61,845 nucleotides of DNA from Anaerolineales bacterium UBA5195 (GCA_002412925.1 DHVZ01000053.1:100383-162227), one strand, 5' to 3'; numbered from the stretch's first letter, positions 40,801 to 48,560 are shown. Notes: generated by a model from the sequence alone, not told the origin. Made by a program: numbers and translations.

Positions 40801-43355
40801 GCCGCGGTTGTCCATTGCAACATCCTTTTACGTGCAATCAGCAGGCGGGCCAGCGTGGTGCGGATGGCGCCCAGCATCAGCAGCGCTTCGTAGGGTAGAA
40901 ACAGAATGGCCAGTATCCAGCGGGTGAGCGGGAGCCAGGTTGGTTTGAGAATTTGTTTGAGAGTCAGCCGCCCATGATTGTGTTTGCCTTGTTCCAAGGT
41001 TTGCGCCGCAATGGGCAGGGCGGCCGGCAGCAAGACTAACAGAGTCCAGACCAGGGGTGAGCCGGGCAGAACCAGCCAGCCCGCAGCGAGCAGCGCCAGC
41101 AAAGTGGGTGGCAGCAGGCTGCGCCGCAAGTTATCGAAAACTTTCCAGAGATTGATCGTTGATAGACGGTTGGGGGCCAGCCCGGTTTCGGTGCGGACGA
41201 TGGGCAACAACCAGGGCAGTAACTGCCAATCCCCGCGAATCCAGCGCCGCAGGCGGCGGGCATAAACCAGATAGCGCGACGGATACTCCTCGTACAGGAC
41301 GATGTCCGTGACCAGCGCCGCGCGTCCATAAATCCCTTCAAACAGGTCGTGACTGAGCAAGGTATTCTGAAGCACCTGGCCTGCCAGGCTGCGCTCGAAA
41401 GCCGCGACATCATAAATCCCTTTGCCAACATAACTGCCTTCGCCAAATAAATCCTGGTAAACATCCGAGACGGCGAACGAGTACAGGTCAAACCCGGCGT
41501 TCCCGGCAAAGATTTGCGAAAAAAGCGAACGATTGGCGCTGGTCGGTTTGATGGCCACGCGCGGCTGCAACACGGTATAACCGGCAACCACCGTGCGCCC
41601 ATCCGGGGAAAATTCAGCCTGGTTAAGCGGGTGCGCCAGGGTGGCAATCAGCCGGTTGGCGCTGCCCTGCGGCAGGGAGGTATCCGCATCCAAAGTGATG
41701 ATATATTTGATGTCAGCCAAAATTTCCATCTGCCCGACCTGAGTGGTGTAGGCGGTTCCTCCGAGGTTGAGCAGCAAGCGATTGAAATCCGCCAGCTTGC
41801 CGCGTTTACGCTCCCAGCCCATCCAAACCCCTTCGGACGGATTCCACTGCCGCTGCCGGTGGAACAAATAAAAGGGGGCTGTTTTTGTATACTTGTGATT
41901 GAGATTTTCGACGCCAGCGCTGGCCAGCGCCAGTAGTTCTTCATCTTCCGGCATGTCCTCTGCCGGGGCATCCCCAAAATCGGTCAACAGGGCGTAGGTC
42001 AGTTGTGGATCTGGGTTGGAGAGATAATAAAGTTCCAGTTCTTGCAGGAGATGGTTGAGTTCACCGGCGCTTTCCAAGAGGGTCGGAACAACCACCATGG
42101 TGCGGTTGCCCGGCGGGAGGCCCTCCGAAAAATCCATCCGCGGCAGGCTTTGTGGCTTGACCCGATGGGTTACATTCCAATGCACGAGTGTGATGGCGGC
42201 TTCAACGGCCAATCCAGCGCCAAGCAAGCCAACCAGGATAAGTTGGATGAGTGAGCCGCCCGCCAGCGTGGCATAAGTGAGCAGCCCCAAAACAAACAGC
42301 GCTGAAAAGATGGCGATACTCCCCAGATAAGTGGCGGTGGGGGAGGCCAGCAACGCACGGTGGATACGGATACTTAATCCTGGCTGGTAATGCAGACTGG
42401 CTTCGAGAGTCGCACGCCCCGCATCGCGCAGATAAAAGCCGATGTGCGCTTCTCGCCCTGGGGCCTTGTTGGCTTTGCTGCGGGCGAATTCAACTGCGGC
42501 GAACGCGACCTGTTCCTCGGCGTAGCCCTGGTTTCCCGTCAGAGCGTTGGAACGGTGCCCGGACGGGGCGCTGAAAGGTGAGTGGCGCGCCAATTCCTCG
42601 ATGATACTGCGATAACTATTGCGGGTCTCGAAATCCATATTTGCGTAAACATCCGCAGGATCATCGCGCAAAATCTGCTCGACCCGGCTGGTCTGCTCAA
42701 AGAAATCTTTCCAATCTGTGGCGGAGAGCAAACGCAGGCTGAGAAAGCAGTTGGCGACAATCGTTTCGTTGGCCAGCAGTGGGGAAGCGAACTGACCGAT
42801 GGTTTTTGGCGCCTCCATCCCGGTCAGGTTGGCAACAGCCGATACCAGCCGCTCCAAAATCCCGATGCGGAGCATGATCGGCAGTGCCCACAATTCTCCA
42901 ATCGTCAGGGGGGTCACCTGTTGATAATCCTGCACAAAAGCGGCGGTTTGAGTCAGGTCGATCTGGCTCTGGCAGTATCCAACCCATTCGCGCGCCAGCG
43001 TAAAAATTCGAGGTAGTCCCGATTTCCCGTCCAACTTGGGTAATTCGTTGAGAAAACTGCCCGGCAGGTCTTCTTCAATCTGACGGAAGGTCTGCTTGAC
43101 GATGTAAAAATTATCCAGCATCCATTCGCCTGCGCGTGAAACCGGCGCATCTTTGGCTGGCATGCTCTTGAAGAGCGCATTGGCCTTACGCAAAGCCAGT
43201 TCCCATTTTTTCAGGTCATTCAAAAGGCCAGTTTTTTGGGAACGGGATGTTTCAACTGTGTGTGTCTCCGCCAGGCGGTGCGCAAATTCGCTCAGCCGAC
43301 GATCGGAATCTGAGTTGGCGGGTTCTGATGGCGTGACCGGCGGGGCAATCTGCAT
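34869..43355 (-). CDS. ndvB: cyclic beta-1,2-glucan synthase (NdvB/ChvB/Cgs type)
   Basis: 2828 residues, matching the roughly 2830-2870 of Agrobacterium ChvB and Brucella Cgs. Order: N-terminal region to about 340; membrane helices; a GT84 glycosyltransferase with DADTSLPQGSANRL and RRLRRWIRGDWQLL (the RxxRW-type motif); more helices near 760-950; a glycoamylase-like segment; and two GH94-type regions, the last with GSGDWNDGMNRVG (catalytic Asp) and RENGGQYTHAAVW. Such enzymes initiate, elongate, trim and cyclise beta-1,2-glucan on a protein primer at the inner membrane. Starts three bases after the USP gene stop. The longest gene in the window. Confidence 0.93.
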   Translation of the reverse strand: MQIAPPVTPSEPANSDSDRRLSEFAHRLAETHTVETSRSQKTGLLNDLKKWELALRKANALFKSMPAKDAPVSRAGEWMLDNFYIVKQTFRQIEEDLPGSFLNELPKLDGKSGLPRIFTLAREWVGYCQSQIDLTQTAAFVQDYQQVTPLTIGELWALPIMLRIGILERLVSAVANLTGMEAPKTIGQFASPLLANETIVANCFLSLRLLSATDWKDFFEQTSRVEQILRDDPADVYANMDFETRNSYRSIIEELARHSPFSAPSGHRSNALTGNQGYAEEQVAFAAVEFARSKANKAPGREAHIGFYLRDAGRATLEASLHYQPGLSIRIHRALLASPTATYLGSIAIFSALFVLGLLTYATLAGGSLIQLILVGLLGAGLAVEAAITLVHWNVTHRVKPQSLPRMDFSEGLPPGNRTMVVVPTLLESAGELNHLLQELELYYLSNPDPQLTYALLTDFGDAPAEDMPEDEELLALASAGVENLNHKYTKTAPFYLFHRQRQWNPSEGVWMGWERKRGKLADFNRLLLNLGGTAYTTQVGQMEILADIKYIITLDADTSLPQGSANRLIATLAHPLNQAEFSPDGRTVVAGYTVLQPRVAIKPTSANRSLFSQIFAGNAGFDLYSFAVSDVYQDLFGEGSYVGKGIYDVAAFERSLAGQVLQNTLLSHDLFEGIYGRAALVTDIVLYEEYPSRYLVYARRLRRWIRGDWQLLPWLLPIVRTETGLAPNRLSTINLWKVFDNLRRSLLPPTLLALLAAGWLVLPGSPLVWTLLVLLPAALPIAAQTLEQGKHNHGRLTLKQILKPTWLPLTRWILAILFLPYEALLMLGAIRTTLARLLIARKRMLQWTTAANAARSIGLKPNFETWFEMVGSLIFTVFLGISIVLFNPAALWVALPVLAAWLIAPQIAYLISQPVTHTTTPLTEPQRRQVLRLARRTWAFFEQFAGPNDHWLPPDHFQESPRGSVAHYTTPTNIGLFLVSTLSAYDLGYLGLLELAVRLRSTFETLEKLEHYRGHLLNWYDSQALTALPPRYISTVDSGNLAACLITLRQGCLALTDAPVLGKQWQGLLVILDLLSEILQTIEKNNPETESFEVELTSIYERVSAIQNQPAEWIETLTWLSREGWARVSHRLLELLESHPNLHSEALTDLQLYLDLLHHQLQDMQRSLDLFAPWLNRLDEPLLQTPAGQAFHASLPAEPPTLGAAAAVYEQIQIALKDFQAQDENAREWCQKLESDLSSAQMAVRPLLIGFRDLAGQANAAVTGMDFRFLFSQRRQVFHIGYNVSTEQLDPSYYDLLASEARIASLIAIAKGDVPQSHWQHLGRPVTEVNGKQVLLSWSGTMFEYLMPTLFARNYAGTFLSESCYAALEAQVIYGKEQKVPWGISESGYYAFDLNLNYQYRAFGVPDLGYKRDLPEDLVVTPYASLLGLSLQPQAVLKNMAHLEQLNLLGRFGFYEALDYTKTRLPVSQTHATVQSYMAHHQGMILLAACNYLSDDIMIQRFHADEHIQSVELLLQEKIPQNPPIEYPHPDEPADLPEGIRAVNSAPWRVPVDSPIPQAQLLSQGDTSLMITNAGGGFSQWREFALTRWQADTTLDSWGTWIYVQDRESGALWSATCQPMGVITEQQEVLFYPHKVEFPRSENGITLRTGVTISPEGVEIRRVNLLNDSDRPRRLRLTSYGEVVLAEQAADRRHPAFNKLFIESEYLPRENALLFQRRPRSADEKPVVLIHALVIEAGRKVTGEYESDRAKFLGRSQTPRTPQALQRGRHLSGTVGGTLDPIFSLAQQIDLNPHAKTRVTFLTLAAPSRAEALEKLSHYQTGQAIHRAFGEARDASERELLELGLNGYTVENIQRLLSALLYPVGSLRPAPHLLAQNEKGQSGLWAFGISGDDPILLVRIRNGEAPLLTEALQAFTYWRAHHVTVNLVILNDQDTGYALDLHNNIQRQIRSLGAEGALNQRNGIFVLRADQLQPADKILLQTVAGVVLDEKSGTLAEHALRLTVPATRLPKFTPALTPPRDPEPTPPIQLPGDLLMENGLGGFSQDGKEYVIHLGPGQCTPHPWINVIANPQFGFLVSEAGSGPTWAGNSGENRLTPWRNDPVTDLPGEAVYLRDEETGLVWSPTPMPAGAETTHLIRHGAGYSIIESQSHGLNQNLCLFAAPDAPVKIARLRLQNLWNRPRRITVTYYAEWVLGTTRNTQQAHILPEFNADRHALFASNRFSTEFGERVAFLAANKKPHGVTADRTEFLGRLGSLRAPAALNRIGLASTVNAGLDPCAALQLHVDLAPGASDEVFFLIGEGASRAESLALIGQIQVEGQVEATWQAVQQQWDKILNTVTVETPDPGLDLMLNRWLLYQTLACRLWGRTALYQSSGAFGFRDQLQDVLALLHVRPDLARAQILEAARHQFEAGDVLHWWNPPAGRGVRTRFSDDLLWLPFVTAEYMTATGDASILNETIPFLKGETLKPAEMERYAQYEATTEVFSLYEHCRRALDRGATTGTHGLPLMGSGDWNDGMNRVGMAGRGESIWLGWFLYTTLKRFAPLAADPAPYLQKAERLAQALETQAWDGEWYLRAFYDDGSRLGSHENTECQIDAIAQSWAVLSGAAPAARTLQATESVYRLLVKQAEQMVLLFTPPFDKTERDPGYIKGYLPGVRENGGQYTHAAVWTAWAFAELGQGERAIELFQMLNPISHADTPVKVARYQVEPYVISADIYSAPAHLGLGGWTWYTGSSGWMYRLGLEAILGITRIGKSLKVDPCIPRAWPGFKIDYRFESTHYLISVENPQNVTRGIRQIVLDGNPLVGNLVPLTDDGHTHEVRVVMGR

Positions 43356-43358
43356 CGG

Positions 43359-44330
43359 TTAACGCTCTGCGCGTTCCCCTGCTGATGATGCAGGGAATGG
43401 CGGTTCTTGTTTGGCGGGCAAATCCTGCACAATCAGCAGAGATACTTTGCCATACAGGATGAAATTATTGACCATGCTGCCATACGGCCATTGATGTATC
43501 CCCGAATAACCATGCGCGCTCAGTGTGACCAGATCGATCTGCTCCTGCTCCGCCAATTGATGTAATGCAACCGCTGCATTGTCACTGGTCATGAGATGAG
43601 TTTGGACAGGTATGCCCTCCAGGTACGAACGCAGCTTTACCTGTTCGAGATAACGGGCGGCTTCTTCTCGATTCCGCGCGACAAGGCGATTGGATAGATC
43701 GATATCTTCACGAGCCGGGGGCATCTGGCGGGCCATTTCTGGGGTTTGCACGATTTGCACCAGATGAATCTGAGAGTGATGAAAACGCGCTAATTGTGTG
43801 ATGATGGGTAAAACATTTTCTGCGCGTTGGGAACCGTCCAACGGCACCAGGATGCGCTGGTAAACCGGGGTTTCTGCCAATTCTCCCGGGTAAGCCCCGG
43901 GTTGGTGTGCCCGAACGATGAGCAGCGAAGTTGGCGCGCTTAAGATGATTTTTTGCGTGATATTGCTGATGCCCCATTGAGTTAGGCCATTTCGTCCATG
44001 GCTGCTCAAAATGATCAGTTTTATGCCCTGGTTTTGGGCGAATTCTGTGATCCCTTCCGCTTCCAAACCTTCCAGGACGCTCGTCCGTGCTCGCAAGCCT
44101 GATTCTTGAAAGTGAGTCTTGATCTTTTCCAGATAGAGTGCTGCCCTGGTTTTATTGATTTGCCAGTTAAGCAAATCAAACAGTTGCGCTGAAGTGCCAG
44201 CCTGTTTTTTTTCCAGCATCCGCAGCAGCGTAATTTCTGTGTCAAAAGTACGGGCGATGGCGACAACGTGAGGCAAAACACATTCGGCCAGTTGAGAACC
44301 ATCCAGCGGAACGAGAATAGGATCGAACAT
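43359..44330 (-). CDS. tandem universal stress protein
   Basis: 323 residues formed of two UspA folds: residues about 1-150 (FDPILVPLDGSQLAECVLPH ... IKLIILSSHGRNG) and 155-300 (YQRILVPLDGSQRAENVLPI ... IDLVTLSAHGYSG). The G-2x-G nucleotide motif follows each HG but lacks the full GS/T end, so ATP binding is uncertain. Cytosolic, probably a stress regulator. The stop is three bases before the glucan synthase start, so the two are one operon; a stress sensor controlling an osmoprotective glucan makes sense but is inference. Confidence 0.9.
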   Translation of the reverse strand: MFDPILVPLDGSQLAECVLPHVVAIARTFDTEITLLRMLEKKQAGTSAQLFDLLNWQINKTRAALYLEKIKTHFQESGLRARTSVLEGLEAEGITEFAQNQGIKLIILSSHGRNGLTQWGISNITQKIILSAPTSLLIVRAHQPGAYPGELAETPVYQRILVPLDGSQRAENVLPIITQLARFHHSQIHLVQIVQTPEMARQMPPAREDIDLSNRLVARNREEAARYLEQVKLRSYLEGIPVQTHLMTSDNAAVALHQLAEQEQIDLVTLSAHGYSGIHQWPYGSMVNNFILYGKVSLLIVQDLPAKQEPPFPASSAGERAER

Positions 44331-44494
44331 GGGTCATCCCTTCGATCCCATACAAGCGTTGGGACCATTCTTCGAGACTGCCAGAAAGCAGTTGTGAATT
44401 AGTGGTTGTCAAGAGCGGCAATAGGTTGAGGCGAAGCCCGAAGCATATCTAACAAATCAGGCAAGACCTCTTCTGCCTTGAATAGGTCTAAACT
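44331..44494. other. promoter-side region of the stress protein-glucan synthase operon
   Basis: No gene seen. Part of a 396-base gap up to 44726 that also contains repeat copy 14. The 44565-44726 part lies upstream of the plus-strand CHAD gene and should hold its promoter. Confidence 0.4.
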
Positions 44495-44564
44495 TATTCT
44501 ATAATAAATACTCTCAAACCGCATCAATCGTTTGGGGAGTGTCTCCCTCCGCCACTTGGGGGAG
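44495..44564 (-). repeat. 70-bp two-hairpin repeat, copy 14 (last)
   Basis: The most divergent full copy: inner arms AAAC/GTTT replace GGCC/GGCC-type pairs and the loop is CATCAATCG. It stands between divergent genes, not behind a minus-strand stop, and marks the right boundary of the family. Confidence 0.85.
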
Positions 44565-44726
44565 GTCTTATCAGAAGTACAGAGTGAATCATGTAAGCAG
44601 GATTCGCTTTTCCCCCAGTTCTTGCCGGGTTGTATTTGCCAGATCATCACGAAGCAGTAAAATAAGAGTAGGGTTTCTGAGGTTTTTCAGAATATTCATG
44701 GCGCTAAACAGGAGATTGGATAGGCG

Positions 44727-45581
44727 ATGACCGGACAGGAACTCTTATTAACCGCCCTTGACCAACGCTACGAAAAATATCGGGCTGAGCGCAAACGCTG
44801 CAAGGATGAATTTTCCGAGCAGGCTGTCCATGAGCTACGGGTTGCCACCCGCCGGATGCTGGCACTGATCGAGCTCTTGCGCGCCGTGACATCTCAACCG
44901 CGTCTGAAAGATTTACGCCGCGCCTTCAAAGAGCAGCTCGACAGCCTGGATGAACTGCGGGATACGCAAGTGATGCTGGCGGAAATTTCTAAAACCATCG
45001 AATCCCTACCTGATCTTGCCTGCCTGCAAAAAATCCTCCGGAAACGCGAAAAACGCCTGCTCAAAGCTGCCGAGCGTGACGTGCGCGGCTTAAAAGTCAA
45101 CGCAATCGCCGCCAGCGTCAAAAAAGTCCGCACCGGTTTGCTGGAAGCCGCTTTTAGCCAGGATTTGACGACGCGCTTGCTGACAACGGTGGATGAGGCC
45201 TTTCTAACGGTCACACAGCGTTACGGGTTGATCGACCCGACCTTGCTGGCCAGTGTCCATCATATGCGGATAGCCTTTAAAAAGTTCCGCTACATGGTTG
45301 AATTGATATATCTGCTTTTGCCGGGTTTTCCGCAAAAAAATCTGGGGGAAATGCATGCATACCAATCCCTGATGGGTGACATTCAGGATCTGGAGGTTTT
45401 TCTGCGGGCCTTGGGAAAATTTGCGGGCAAAGACAAAAATTTTGATCCCATCTTGGTGCGTGCGTATTATCAGCGCCGCCTGGCCGAAACCCTGAAGGCA
45501 TATCTCGAAAATGCGCAGCAGTTTGATCGCTTTTGGCGCCCGGCGTCAGATCGGCTTTTTCCGTGGGAGGACACGATATGA
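44727..45581 (+). CDS. CHAD-domain protein
   Basis: 284 residues forming one CHAD helical bundle: the N-terminal signature EQAVHELRVATRRMLALIELL and the second half VHHMRIAFKKFRYMVELIYLL ... LGEMHAYQSLMGDIQDLEVFL, with conserved histidines and basic residues on the inner face. CHAD domains bind polyphosphate granules or other polyanions. The downstream SixA gene overlaps its stop (ATGA), a common pairing that suggests a phosphate or polyphosphate role. First plus-strand gene of the window; reading direction changes here. Confidence 0.92.
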   Translation: MTGQELLLTALDQRYEKYRAERKRCKDEFSEQAVHELRVATRRMLALIELLRAVTSQPRLKDLRRAFKEQLDSLDELRDTQVMLAEISKTIESLPDLACLQKILRKREKRLLKAAERDVRGLKVNAIAASVKKVRTGLLEAAFSQDLTTRLLTTVDEAFLTVTQRYGLIDPTLLASVHHMRIAFKKFRYMVELIYLLLPGFPQKNLGEMHAYQSLMGDIQDLEVFLRALGKFAGKDKNFDPILVRAYYQRRLAETLKAYLENAQQFDRFWRPASDRLFPWEDTI

Positions 45582-46105
45582 ATCTGTACCTCATTCGTCA
45601 TGCGATTGCTGTTTCCCCAGACGCCCCAGGTTGCGAAGCAGATAGCCAGCGCCCGCTGACCGATGAGGGCTCTGCCAAAATGATCAAGATTGCGCATGGC
45701 CTGAAAGCGTTGGATATCCATTTTGATCTGATTCTCGCCAGCCCTTATCTTCGGGCATTGGATACGGCGCGTATCTTACTCAAGGTACTGAAAATGGAAA
45801 AAGAGCAGCTCATTACCAGCGAGAATCTTGTCCCGATGGGCTTCCCTGTTCAGATAATCGGGGAAATTAACGAAAAATACCTCCAGTTCGGCAATCTGGC
45901 AATGGTTGGGCACGAACCTAATCTGAGTGCGCTGATTAGCCTGCTGGTGGCTGGGGATGCCGCTCTCTCGATTAATCTAAAAAAAGGCGGCATCTGCCAC
46001 CTGCGTACTGAAAATCTTTTACATGAGCGGTGCGCGACGCTGGAATGGTTGATGATGCCAAAGCAGTTAGCGGCCCTGGGAGAAAACCTGCCCGAAACCC
46101 TTTAA
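45578..46105 (+). CDS. sixA: SixA-like histidine phosphatase
   Basis: 175 residues from the ATG at 45578, overlapping the CHAD stop by four bases. Histidine phosphatase signature LYLIRHAIAVSPD (catalytic His in RHA), second-half histidine LAMVGHEPNLSALI, and arginine in SPYLRALDTARIL. SixA removes phosphate from phosphohistidine of phosphotransfer proteins; relatives act on other phosphate esters. Cytosolic. Coupled with the CHAD protein. Confidence 0.9.
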   Translation: MNLYLIRHAIAVSPDAPGCEADSQRPLTDEGSAKMIKIAHGLKALDIHFDLILASPYLRALDTARILLKVLKMEKEQLITSENLVPMGFPVQIIGEINEKYLQFGNLAMVGHEPNLSALISLLVAGDAALSINLKKGGICHLRTENLLHERCATLEWLMMPKQLAALGENLPETL

Positions 46106-46118
46106 AAGGGATAAATCG

Positions 46119-46814
46119 TTAATGGTGGGGGTGACGGTTTGCATTATTTTTCTGTAAAAAAGACCAACTGAGGGGAAATAAAGCCAGCAGGAAGCAGATG
46201 CCGCCTACCAACGCGCCCTGGCCGAGCAAGGGGTTATCGGTCAGGAAGCCAATCATGCCCAGGATGCAGGCTACACCGTTGAGTGCCAACAGCACCCCGC
46301 CCCAACGCGGCGCGCCGGGGTGCTTCCATAAGAGAATGCCAAACAAGATCGATGGAATCCCCAGAATGGCGTATGCCAGGCCGTTGAAAAAGGCCAGCGT
46401 CGAAATGGGCCAGGCTTGCAGGGTCAGGCGCAGCAGCAGGTCAACCCCGTCCACGTAGCGCGGGTCGGCGCGCAGGGCAAACAGCCTGGGGACGAGTGTT
46501 ACTTGCGAGAGATAGACCACCAGGTTAAGCGCGCCGTAAATGGGCACGAAAACCAACCCGATGACGGTCCAATCCGGCGCGGCAGGCTTGAGCCAGGCAT
46601 ACAGCGCAGACATGAAAGCCACCGCGCTTAACGTCACCAGTGCGGCGTTGTAGTAGGTGGCATAATACAGCCAGTTCAACCGCGCAGCGTGGGCGGACAC
46701 CTGCGCGAAGGTTTCCAGCGGACCAGCAGATGCCATATCAGCGATCAGGAAGATGAGCCAGAAAATGGTGAACAGCAGGCAGAGTAAGGCCAGCAGGCCG
46801 GTCAATTTTGCCAT
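46119..46814 (-). CDS. polytopic membrane protein, 231 aa
   Basis: About seven hydrophobic segments: LLALLCLLFTIFWLIFLIA, YNAALVTLSAVAFMSALYAWL, TVIGLVFVPIYGALNLVVYL, ISTLAFFNGLAYAILGIPS, VLLALNGVACILGMIGFL and ALVGGICFLLALFPLSWSF. The pattern (Y-G-A-L-N near the middle, G-I-P-S-I-L-F) is like DUF4386-type bacterial membrane proteins, but I do not claim the family. Ends in a His-rich tail. Start behind GGAGTTACC. Convergent with SixA, 13 bases apart. Confidence 0.75.
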   Translation of the reverse strand: MAKLTGLLALLCLLFTIFWLIFLIADMASAGPLETFAQVSAHAARLNWLYYATYYNAALVTLSAVAFMSALYAWLKPAAPDWTVIGLVFVPIYGALNLVVYLSQVTLVPRLFALRADPRYVDGVDLLLRLTLQAWPISTLAFFNGLAYAILGIPSILFGILLWKHPGAPRWGGVLLALNGVACILGMIGFLTDNPLLGQGALVGGICFLLALFPLSWSFLQKNNANRHPHH

Positions 46815-46920
46815 TTGGTAACTCCTATCGAGGGTTTGGTGCGCGGTATCCTGGGCGAGGCTGATCCTTTGAATTTTGAAAATTGACTATCAAGGAAATC
46901 AGCTGCCCTTATTGTAACGA

Positions 46921-46999
46921 GTGCCGCAACCACCGTAAAGTGCCGGGTCATTTTGGAAGTTTTCTACTCGAAATGAGGCAGATAACCCTGCTTTTTTGA
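46921..46999. repeat. second copy of the GTGCCGCAAC repeat family
   Basis: GTGCCGCAACCACC and the following 65 bases align with 13092-13171 at roughly 80% identity. The right inverted repeat GTTGCGGCAC is absent here, so this copy is truncated or diverged at that end. Confidence 0.75.
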
Positions 47000-47105
47000 G
47001 ATTTCCGGTAAGCGTTTGATGGTTTTCTTAAATAGGCATACGGAAGACTGCATCAGCAGGTCTCAAATTTCTGACAGATCAATCAAGCACAGGTACTTTG
47101 CCTCA

Positions 47106-47135
47106 TTGACATCGCAACGGGTTATTTGCTACTAT
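47106..47135 (+). promoter_or_regulatory. sigma-70-type promoter
   Basis: TTGACA (47106-47111), 18-base spacer, TACTAT (47130-47135). Start of transcription would be near 47142, leaving a leader of about 50 bases before the ATG at 47193. Confidence 0.6.
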
Positions 47136-47192
47136 GTGATTGGAAATTGTCCATGCTGGAGCCAGGTCAATTGTTCACAGGTGGCGGATAAG

Positions 47193-48560
47193 ATGAAAAC
47201 CGCGGCGCGGTTATTCGTTTGGATTGTTTTGGGTGCGCTGATGGCTTGCAGCGGCGCGCTTGCATCCGATACGCCAGTGCCTGCGCCGGTTTTATCAGCT
47301 GGGTTTCCTGCGCTGGCTTGTCTGGATGAAGCCCCGGCATTTATTACCAACTTCACCGTCTTCCAACCCCCTCAGCTTTCTGAACCTCGAGCCCGAGTCC
47401 CGTTCCGCGATCCGGTCTTTGGAACCTGTCTTCTCCGCGTCACAGACCGCAATGCCGATCTCGCGGAGGGGGATTCTTCAGCGGGATTAAAAAATGAGTA
47501 CTCGCGTGTCCAGTCCTTCAACGCAGACGAAACGCGCCTCCTCGTCCTCGGCCTCGAAGCGACCTGGTATCTCTACGATGCGCGCTCACTCCAGCCGCTT
47601 GGACAACTTCCCTTCAGCGGCCCCGTTGAACCACGCTGGTCGGCGGACGATCCAAAGATTATCTACTACTCAGAAGAAACACGCCTGATGGCGTATCACC
47701 TCCAGAGCGGGGAGAAAACCATCGTTCACAACTTCGCCCTCGATTTTCCGGGACAAACTCTCTCCGCAGTTTGGACACGCTACGAGGGTAGTCCCTCCTT
47801 CGATGGCAAAACCTGGGGCCTGATGGCCGAAGATGAAAACTGGCTGACCAGCGCGTTCATCGTCTATGACCTGCCGTCCGACCGCGTGGTTGCAACTCTC
47901 GACATGCGCAGCTGGCCTGACGAAGCCCGCGAGATCGACAGCGTCACCATCAGTCCCCTCGGCGATTACTTCCTGGCTTATCTCGATCAATATTGTGATC
48001 CCGGTCAACTGGGTACCGAAACGCATCCCTGCGGGTTGATGGTCTACGACCGCAACCTGAAAAACGGACGCGGTCTCCTGCGCCTGATCGGTCACTCCGA
48101 CACTGCGCTCGATGCGCAGGGGCGCGAAGTGCTGGTCTATCAGGATATTGACACCGACCACATCTCTCTGCTCGATTTGGAAAGTGGCGTAGTCACCCCG
48201 CTCTGGCCGATTGATTTTAGTCACACGCCAATTGGGTTGCATATTTCAGGGCGTGCTTCGCACGCGCCGGGTTGGGCGCTGATCTCCACCTACGATGGCG
48301 ATCCCGCCTCCTACACCTGGATGGATGATGGCATCTTTGCCATCGAACTTAAGCCGAACGGGCGCGTTATTCGCTTCGCGCAGACCCGGTCGCTTGTCGA
48401 TGAAAACATGGAGCATGATTACTGGGCCGAACCGCAGGCCAGCCTCAACCGCGATTTCACGCGCCTCCTGTTTACCTCCAATTGGGGCAGGAGTGGAACG
48501 GGTGAAGTAGAAATGTACCTTATCCAATTGCCGGAGGATTGGTTGAACCAATACCCCTAA
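47193..48560 (+). CDS. lipoprotein with beta-propeller-like repeats
   Basis: 455 residues from the ATG at 47193 (AGGTGG upstream), chosen over earlier in-frame ATGs because it opens a lipoprotein signal (VWIVLGALMACSG). The body repeats short beta units of WD40/TolB style (RVQSFNADETRLLVLGLE, PRWSADDPKIIYYSEETRLM, SITISPLGDYFLAYLD-like DSVTISPLGDY, TRLLFTSNWGRSG), consistent with a six- to seven-bladed propeller outside the membrane. No catalytic motif seen. Probably binds a ligand or protein. Confidence 0.75.
   Translation: MKTAARLFVWIVLGALMACSGALASDTPVPAPVLSAGFPALACLDEAPAFITNFTVFQPPQLSEPRARVPFRDPVFGTCLLRVTDRNADLAEGDSSAGLKNEYSRVQSFNADETRLLVLGLEATWYLYDARSLQPLGQLPFSGPVEPRWSADDPKIIYYSEETRLMAYHLQSGEKTIVHNFALDFPGQTLSAVWTRYEGSPSFDGKTWGLMAEDENWLTSAFIVYDLPSDRVVATLDMRSWPDEAREIDSVTISPLGDYFLAYLDQYCDPGQLGTETHPCGLMVYDRNLKNGRGLLRLIGHSDTALDAQGREVLVYQDIDTDHISLLDLESGVVTPLWPIDFSHTPIGLHISGRASHAPGWALISTYDGDPASYTWMDDGIFAIELKPNGRVIRFAQTRSLVDENMEHDYWAEPQASLNRDFTRLLFTSNWGRSGTGEVEMYLIQLPEDWLNQYP

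Noticed and set aside
1887..44564. CRISPR array
   Set aside because: The repeats are 1-12 kb apart with genes between and no regular spacers; no cas genes are present.
44399..44650. 83-residue minus-strand frame
   Set aside because: Runs through repeat copy 14 and lacks a ribosome site.
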